This document shows positions 1-4,662 of a stretch of 6,122 nt of DNA, in pieces (position 1 is the stretch's first letter; each line of letters opens with the position of its first letter). The stretch is from positions 1 through 6,122 of the forward strand of contig CAYXGE010000101.1 of NCBI GenBank assembly GCA_964464435.1, read 5' to 3'. The position numbers and the translations under genes are program-made. The notes below the pieces were generated by a model. The model was given only the letters and a program-made list of their open reading frames with translations, ran no database searches and was not told the DNA's origin. The stretch comes from CAYXGE01 sp964464435. Its GTDB lineage: Bacteria; Pseudomonadota; Gammaproteobacteria; Burkholderiales; Methylophilaceae.

Positions 1-222
1 GCTGAGGTAGAAGAACTCAAAACCGCTGAGCCCACAAGCAAAGTTGAAGCTGTTGGCGACTTTAAAAAGTTAGATGCCAATAACGATGGTAAATTGGCAG
101 AAAAAGAAGTGGCAAGTGACCAACTGCTAGCGACTAAATTTCAATTTGCAGATACCGATGGTGATGGCAGTATTAATGCATCGGAATATGAGAAGTTTAA
201 AAAGCTTGTGTACTTAAAATAA
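1..222 (+). CDS. EF-hand domain protein, C-terminal part (5' end outside window)
   Basis: Frame 1 is open from the left edge to TAA at 220-222 and gives the last 73 residues of a protein whose start lies outside the window. Two textbook 12-residue EF-hand loops are visible. The first is at partial residues 25-36 (DANNDGKLAEKE, with D, N, D at loop positions 1, 3, 5, Gly at 6 and Glu at 12). The second is at 51-62 (DTDGDGSINASE, same pattern). The helix-loop-helix spacing of 26 residues fits a paired EF-hand that binds two Ca2+ ions. The preceding roughly 20 residues are Glu/Lys/Ala-rich and look like a flexible linker. Small bacterial EF-hand proteins are often exported, but the N-terminus that would show a signal peptide is missing. 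The specific role is unknown. The gene converges on bpt with a 25-bp gap between stop codons. Confidence 0.88.
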   Translation, partial: AEVEELKTAEPTSKVEAVGDFKKLDANNDGKLAEKEVASDQLLATKFQFADTDGDGSINASEYEKFKKLVYLK

Positions 223-233
223 GTATTTAAGTA
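211..233. repeat. AT-rich inverted repeat over the EF-hand stop codon
   Basis: TACTTAAA (211-218) and TTTAAGTA (226-233) are perfect 8-bp inverted arms around a 7-nt loop that contains the TAA stop of the EF-hand gene. The repeat reads the same on both strands. The stem is AT-rich apart from one G-C pair and no U-tract follows, so it is not a classical terminator alone. With the GC-rich hairpin at 236-266 it could form part of a bidirectional transcript end. Confidence 0.5.
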
Positions 234-235
234 AA

Positions 236-266
236 GCGGGTGGGCGATTATTTTCGTGCCACCCAC
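236..266 (-). terminator. Candidate hairpin terminator at the end of bpt, in the convergent gap
   Basis: GGGTGG (238-243) can pair with CCACCC (259-264), continuing after a small asymmetric bulge with CGA (245-247) and TCG (254-256) around a 6-nt loop. The structure overlaps the last codons and stop of bpt. Read on the minus strand, the stem is followed by a moderately T-rich stretch (about 235 down to 213) but not by a clean U-run. Read on the plus strand there is no T-tract at all. It is therefore a weak candidate terminator for the minus-strand operon, and could act on both converging transcripts. Confidence 0.35.
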
Positions 267-982
267 TCACCATCAATCAGGTGTTCTTGAGGTTGAAAAT
301 TCTTTTTGTATGCCATTTTTTTGCTACTATCAATCCAATAACCCAGATACAAATAAGGTAAGTTTTGATGCTTACACCAGTTGGCCAACCATACAATATT
401 GTAAGAGCCGTAACTATTGCGTGGGTCAGTGGTGTCATAAAAGGTATATACCGCTGAAACCCCGTCAGCAACCACATCCACCACACTGACCATTTTCAGG
501 TCATCGCCATCTAAAAACTCTATCATGAAACTTTTAACATTGGTTTGTACTAAAAAGTTTTGATATTGGCTTATTGCACTTTCAGGGCTTGCGTCATTAG
601 TTTCAATGCCCTCATGTCTTGCTTCTTGATAAGCTTCATAGAGTTCAAAATGACTTTGTTTAAATGCTAAAGGCAAAATATAAGCTTGCAAATTAGCATG
701 TTTTTTAAAAGCACGTTGTTGGCTTCTGTTAGGTTTAAATTGTAAGACAGGAATACGCACTGAGGTGCAGGCATCACATCGCTCACAATATGGGCGATAA
801 GCAAATTTTCCACTACGTCTAAAGCCTTGTTGAATAAGGCCATTGTAAATATTGGCATCAATAAGGTGATGCGGTGCTGCAATGAGAGACTGCGCTAACT
901 CCCCAGTCAGATAACTGCAACTATAAGGAGCAGTGGCATAAAAATGTATCTTATGAATCGATGATTCGTTAGGTATAGTCAT
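248..982 (-). CDS. bpt: Aspartate/glutamate leucyltransferase (Bpt; bacterial ATE-family aminoacyl-tRNA-protein transferase)
   Basis: This 244-residue protein is full length for the bacterial Bpt family. Bpt enzymes transfer Leu from Leu-tRNA to proteins with N-terminal Asp or Glu, making an N-degron for ClpS/ClpAP in the cytoplasm. The ATE N-terminal domain spans about residues 12-80, with C22 in the CSYL motif, the FRRSGKFAYRPYC block at 54-66, and the C66-x2-C69-x2-C72 cysteines followed by SVRIPV. The ATE C-terminal domain spans about 105-230, with VVDVVADGVSAVYTFYD (167-183), YGSYNIVW (191-198) and YLYLGYWI plus KMAYK (210-226). The related yeast ATE1 uses N-terminal cysteines for an Fe-S cluster; whether Bpt does is not shown here. 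The ATG lies only 5 bp after the aat stop and has no clear Shine-Dalgarno sequence, which suggests translational coupling to aat. Leucyl rather than arginyl specificity is inferred from the bacterial Bpt subfamily, not from a single residue. Confidence 0.95.
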   Translation of the reverse strand: MTIPNESSIHKIHFYATAPYSCSYLTGELAQSLIAAPHHLIDANIYNGLIQQGFRRSGKFAYRPYCERCDACTSVRIPVLQFKPNRSQQRAFKKHANLQAYILPLAFKQSHFELYEAYQEARHEGIETNDASPESAISQYQNFLVQTNVKSFMIEFLDGDDLKMVSVVDVVADGVSAVYTFYDTTDPRNSYGSYNIVWLANWCKHQNLPYLYLGYWIDSSKKMAYKKNFQPQEHLIDGEWVARK

Positions 983-987
983 GTAGC

Positions 988-1686
988 TTAGTGTACTAAT
1001 TTTGACAATAGTTGTAAAAAGCCCGAACGGGTGAATGGCGTAGCGCCAAATGAAGCAAGGTAACTGGTTTCCATTTGGCAGTCTATGAGTTCAACACCTT
1101 GATTTATTAAGTATTTTACCATGTGTACCCATGCAATTTTGGATGCATTAGATTGATGGTGAAACATGGATTCACCATAAAAGACTTTACCAATTTTTAC
1201 ACCATATAACCCACCTACGAGTTGACCATTAATCCAAGTCTCTGCACTGTGTGCATAGCCAAGGTAATGCAAAGCAATATAAGCGTTCATCATTTCATCG
1301 CTAATCCATGTGCTGACATAAATGCCATCATGATGTTTTCTGGGGGTCTGCGCACAGGCATGAATGACTTGCTCAAATGCCGTATTAAAGCGTATCTCGT
1401 AGTTATTTTTTTTTAGTAATTTGGTTAATGACGTTGATATTTTTAAGTTCTGTGGAAATAAAACAAATCTTGGGTCTGGACTCCACCATAAAATGGGTTC
1501 ATCTGGGTTATACCAAGGAAAAATACCCATTTTATAGGCTTGAATAATTCTTTCTGGGGATAAATCGCCACCGACTGCTAGTAAGCCATTAGGCTCTTTT
1601 AAGGCAAACGTAGGGTCAGGAAACTGGATATCTTCATTTAGAATCGCCACCTTTCCAGTACTTAGCGAAATTGTGTCAAAGCGCAT
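988..1686 (-). CDS. aat: Leucyl/phenylalanyl-tRNA-protein transferase
   Basis: Aat transfers Leu or Phe from its tRNA to proteins carrying N-terminal Arg or Lys, creating a ClpS/ClpAP N-degron in the cytoplasm. The family blocks are all present in the 232-residue product: FPDP (22-25), GLLAVGGDLSPERI (34-47), MGIFPWYN (53-60), ILWWSPDPR (65-73), AHSAETW (145-151), LVGGLYGV (156-163), GESMFH and SNASK (171-183), and IDCQ (201-204). D202 and Q204 match the Asp/Gln pair implicated in catalysis in the E. coli enzyme. I start at ATG 1686-1684, where AAAGG sits 6 nt upstream. An in-frame TTG at 1692-1690 would add two residues but directly abuts that AAAGG, leaving no spacing. The gene lies 27 bp downstream of the c-di-GMP enzyme and 5 bp upstream of bpt. 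An A9 run interrupts the coding strand near codons 91-94. Confidence 0.97.
   Translation of the reverse strand: MRFDTISLSTGKVAILNEDIQFPDPTFALKEPNGLLAVGGDLSPERIIQAYKMGIFPWYNPDEPILWWSPDPRFVLFPQNLKISTSLTKLLKKNNYEIRFNTAFEQVIHACAQTPRKHHDGIYVSTWISDEMMNAYIALHYLGYAHSAETWINGQLVGGLYGVKIGKVFYGESMFHHQSNASKIAWVHMVKYLINQGVELIDCQMETSYLASFGATPFTRSGFLQLLSKLVH
1406..1414 (-). repeat. A9 homopolymer in the aat coding strand
   Basis: Nine T residues on the plus strand read as AAAAAAAAA in aat, spanning codons 91-94 (CTA AAA AAA AAT, Leu-Lys-Lys-Asn). Adding one A gives CTA AAA AAA AAA TAA, an immediate stop that would cut Aat to 93 residues before its catalytic half. Loss of one A shifts into another frame without an immediate stop. 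Homopolymers this long are known sites of polymerase slippage; whether slippage occurs here is not shown. Confidence 0.8.
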
Positions 1687-1692
1687 GACCAA

Positions 1693-1697
1693 CCTTT
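1693..1697 (-). promoter_or_regulatory. Ribosome binding site deciding the aat start
   Basis: On the minus strand AAAGG occupies 1697-1693 and lies 6 nt upstream of ATG at 1686. The competing TTG starts right after it at 1692, too close for initiation. This is the clearest Shine-Dalgarno sequence among the starts visible in the window. It sits in the 27-bp gap after the upstream gene. Confidence 0.75.
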
Positions 1698-1713
1698 AGC
1701 AAAGAGATGTAAG

Positions 1714-4512
1714 CTAAACTGTCCATTTAGGATCTGGCACAAAGCTTTGTGACCATGCAATGAGTTCATCCGCAGGCATTGGATGTGCAATACCGTAACC
1801 TTGCGCAAATTTACAACCCATGCTTAATAAGCGTGTGCCGTGTTCGGTAGACTCCACCCCTTCTGCAATCACTTGATGGCCAAATTCACGGCTTAAACTA
1901 ATAATCCCTGCAACCAGTGCTAGGTCATCTGGGTCATCTAACATATCTCGCACAAACGATTGGTCAATTTTAACAAGGTCTACAGGTAAACGACGCATAT
2001 AGGTTAAAGAGGAGTACCCTACACCAAAATCATCTAGTGCAAATTTAACGCCATAGTTTTTACAAGCAATCATCATATTAGTCACAGCGGCTATGTCATC
2101 AATCGCGGCAGACTCAGTGATTTCAAGCATTAAGTTACTAGGTTTCACTTGCGGAAATGCTTCTAAGATTTGTTTGAGACGTAATGAAAAATCGGGATTA
2201 AGCAAATGTCTGGGCGCAATGTTGACGCTGGCTGAAACCTCTAAACCAGACTCAAGCCAAATAGAAAGCTGTTTTAAGGTTTCATGCAAGGCCCATTCGC
2301 CTAGGGTAATAATCAGTGAGGTATGTTCAATTTGTGGTAAAAACTCGTGCGGTAAGCGCAACCCAAGTACTTCATGGTTCCAGCGAATGAGGGCCTCAAT
2401 ACCAAACATTTTGCCACGTCGCATATCCACTTTGGGTTGAAAATAAAGCACAAACTCATGGTTAGCCAGTGCATTACTAATTTCATCACGCGTTTGTCTT
2501 TGGTGACGTTTAATACGTTCAAACTCGGTATCGAATAAATGGTAGCCACTGCCACCATTGACTTTGATTTGATACATAGCGTGATCGGCATGGCGAATTA
2601 GCGTATCAGCTTCGCCATCATCGTATGGGGCTATCGTATAGCCAATACTGGCAGATACTTTTGCCGCATTACCAAATAAATCAAAAGGTGCCTTAATTCT
2701 TGTAAGTAATCGGTCTAAAGTGAGTTCACATTCCTCAATTGAATGCAGGCCACAAAGTAACATGGCAAATTCATCACCACCCATACGCGCTATTGTATCG
2801 GTCTCGCGCATACATGCACGCATGCGCTGGGCAAGCTCTACCAATAGTTGGTCACCAGCTTCATGCCCCAGTGTATCGTTTACAATTTTAAAATCATCCA
2901 AGTCAAAATAACACACCGCTAACAGTTCATTAGCCTGTTGAGCTGATTCCATGGCTTTTTCAAGGCGCTCTGAAAAGAATGGTCGATTGGGTAGGCCAGT
3001 CAGATTGTCATGGTATGCCATGTGCTCTAGATTGGCACGGTACTTTTTCGTGGATGAAATGTCAGCAAAAATCCCAACAAAATGTGTGATTTCTTGCTGT
3101 TGATTTTCTACAGGAAACAAATCTAGCGATGCGTCATAAACAGTGCCGTCAGCATGCAAATTCTTGATTTCTCCACGCCAATCCTTGAGGCTAACTTTGT
3201 TATTCCATAGGCCATCAAAAAAGCTAGGATTTTCAAAGGCAAACTTCAGATGTTTAGGCGTTTGACCAATCGCTTGCTCGCGCGTATAGCCACTAATCGT
3301 AGTAAATGCTGGGTTAATATCAAGTATTTTATGGTTGGTTCCTAAAATAAAAATACCATCATGAGTATGTTCAAACACACTGGCTGAAAGCCCAAGCCTA
3401 TCAGCATTGGTTTGAATTTTTCCTACTAGTACTCTCAGTTCGTCACGCATATTTAATACATGGTGCATGAGCGTATCTGGTTTGGCGACTAAATGGTCAG
3501 CACTTAATTTACCTTGTGCTATGCCTTGTATGACCTCCACTGCTACTTTGGGGTCACTACCAATGGGGTTAAGAATCAATCTACGGTATTGCCACAATAA
3601 AAATAAAAGAATGCAAAAACTAAGCAAAACAGCTGCGCTAAAAATAGGTAGCGTGGCATAAAAGCTTTGCGTTTCTGCTTCAAGTGTTGAGTAAGCGACG
3701 ACAATTTTAAATTGCCACTCAGGAATTACTTTGGTAACGAAACGCCAATTTTTATCTGTATTAGCTATAATTTTTTCAACAATGGCTTTAGTTTTATTAT
3801 TTGAGTGAAATAGTAATGTATGCTTGTTATTATCAAGTACCGCAATAAAGCCATCTTTCAAAAAGTAGGTTTTTTCTATGGACTCTCTTAAAACTTGCAT
3901 ATTCACTTCATTGCCCACAAAGTAAGCACCAATCAGTTGCCCTTGGGCATCAATCATAGGGACATACTCGGTGATATAGGGAGTACCAAAAATGTTAACC
4001 ACCCCTTTAAACGATTGCTTATTCGCGAGCGCTCGGTATGCTTGGCTACTGCGGTCTAATTTAGTGCCCGTGGCTCGACTTCCGTCCGGCATTAAAATAT
4101 TGGTGGCAATGCGTACAAAGTCATTATCCTGTTTCACAAAGATAGAGGTTTTTACCTCCATTAGTGAAGAAATGTCATCTACTAAATTATATTGGTTAGT
4201 CTGTGGTAGATGATTTAAATGCAAGTTTGGAATGATATCTTGGCCAATAGTTGTGCTACCAGAGGTATAGGGTAGTGATGTAATCTCAGCTTTTTGTTTT
4301 AGCAATCTCATCGCGCTTGAGGCATGATTGCCCACTAACTTGTAAGAGGTGGTAAATAAATAAGTTAAGGATAATGCTTTGTTTTCAGCCTGTTGATGAA
4401 TATCCTCAATTGATTGATGTGTTTGTTGATGTGACAAAAAAGCAATGGCCACCAGCATTACAAATAAAATTGGTAATAGAAATCGCCAAAACGTGGTGAG
4501 TTTTTTAAGCAT
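1714..4512 (-). CDS. Membrane-bound Cache-HAMP-PAS-GGDEF-EAL protein (c-di-GMP cyclase/phosphodiesterase)
   Basis: This 932-residue protein should sense an extracytoplasmic signal and make and/or degrade c-di-GMP. Domains in order are: membrane helix about 12-27; periplasmic Cache-type region about 33-285; second helix about 288-308; HAMP-like segment about 310-365; PAS about 371-489 (GYTRE at 408-412); GGDEF about 490-660; EAL about 675-920. The GGDEF site looks active: GGDEF at 578-582, metal-binding D537, guanine-binding N545 and D554. A canonical inhibitory RxxD (R569-D572) sits five residues before GGDEF. The EAL site keeps E706, N764, E797, D827/D828, K848, E884 and Q904, so phosphodiesterase activity is also plausible. 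One variation is V831 in DDFGVGYSS, where Thr is common. Which activity dominates cannot be read from sequence. ATG 4512-4510 is the start: an in-frame TAA lies at 4548-4546 and no other good start follows before the first helix. No Shine-Dalgarno sequence is visible; CCACCACCACC-type sequence precedes the ATG. It is probably the first gene of an operon with aat and bpt. Confidence 0.96.
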   Translation of the reverse strand: MLKKLTTFWRFLLPILFVMLVAIAFLSHQQTHQSIEDIHQQAENKALSLTYLFTTSYKLVGNHASSAMRLLKQKAEITSLPYTSGSTTIGQDIIPNLHLNHLPQTNQYNLVDDISSLMEVKTSIFVKQDNDFVRIATNILMPDGSRATGTKLDRSSQAYRALANKQSFKGVVNIFGTPYITEYVPMIDAQGQLIGAYFVGNEVNMQVLRESIEKTYFLKDGFIAVLDNNKHTLLFHSNNKTKAIVEKIIANTDKNWRFVTKVIPEWQFKIVVAYSTLEAETQSFYATLPIFSAAVLLSFCILLFLLWQYRRLILNPIGSDPKVAVEVIQGIAQGKLSADHLVAKPDTLMHHVLNMRDELRVLVGKIQTNADRLGLSASVFEHTHDGIFILGTNHKILDINPAFTTISGYTREQAIGQTPKHLKFAFENPSFFDGLWNNKVSLKDWRGEIKNLHADGTVYDASLDLFPVENQQQEITHFVGIFADISSTKKYRANLEHMAYHDNLTGLPNRPFFSERLEKAMESAQQANELLAVCYFDLDDFKIVNDTLGHEAGDQLLVELAQRMRACMRETDTIARMGGDEFAMLLCGLHSIEECELTLDRLLTRIKAPFDLFGNAAKVSASIGYTIAPYDDGEADTLIRHADHAMYQIKVNGGSGYHLFDTEFERIKRHQRQTRDEISNALANHEFVLYFQPKVDMRRGKMFGIEALIRWNHEVLGLRLPHEFLPQIEHTSLIITLGEWALHETLKQLSIWLESGLEVSASVNIAPRHLLNPDFSLRLKQILEAFPQVKPSNLMLEITESAAIDDIAAVTNMMIACKNYGVKFALDDFGVGYSSLTYMRRLPVDLVKIDQSFVRDMLDDPDDLALVAGIISLSREFGHQVIAEGVESTEHGTRLLSMGCKFAQGYGIAHPMPADELIAWSQSFVPDPKWTV

Positions 4513-4583
4513 GAATGGTGGTGGTGAAAAGCTAATTAAAAAATATTAAAAATTATTAACGGGATTTTGCCATATTTATCTTG

Positions 4584-4614
4584 TTGCTGATAGCAAGAAA
4601 AGCACAGATAAAAT
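4584..4614 (+). promoter_or_regulatory. Candidate sigma70-type promoter for ygiQ
   Basis: TTGCTG (4584-4589) could be a -35. TAAAAT (4609-4614, five of six to TATAAT) could be a -10 with a 19-bp spacer, or GATAAA (4607-4612) with a 17-bp spacer. The -35 match is poor and the spacer of the better -10 is long, so this is only a best guess. Transcription would begin about 40 bp before the ygiQ start. Confidence 0.25.
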
Positions 4615-4618
4615 ATCT
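4584..4618. repeat. Two small inverted repeats with centres 22 bp apart in the divergent promoter region
   Basis: TTGCT-GAT-AGCAA (4584-4596) and AGATA-AAA-TATCT (4606-4618) each have perfect 5-bp arms around a 3-bp centre. Their centres are 22 bp apart, close to two helical turns, and the second overlaps the candidate -10 of ygiQ. This arrangement would suit a dimeric regulator, but the two repeats differ in sequence and short palindromes in AT-rich DNA arise by chance. Confidence 0.3.
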
Positions 4619-4662
4619 CGCTTATTTGGATGATGTGCATTTCCAGAGTAAAATAGTCAACT

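Larger units (their letters stand above)
4513..4662. promoter_or_regulatory. Divergent intergenic region with promoters for the c-di-GMP enzyme and ygiQ
   Basis: This 150-bp gap separates two divergently transcribed genes, so it should carry promoters for both directions. The half next to the c-di-GMP gene (4534-4560) is almost pure A/T and contains TAATAT-like -10 candidates on the minus strand, without a convincing -35 partner. The ygiQ-proximal half holds two small inverted repeats and a plausible plus-strand promoter. No gene or structural RNA is visible in the gap. Confidence 0.6.

Noticed and set aside
2093..2440. A 115-codon plus-strand open frame inside the EAL coding region
   Set aside because: It is antisense to well-conserved EAL motifs, has no recognisable domain and no ribosome site that I can see; it is explained as a shadow of the real frame. 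The same applies to the shorter overlapping frames at 256-489, 667-882, 1222-1416, 2313-2591, 2720-2911, 3467-3661 and 3992-4213.
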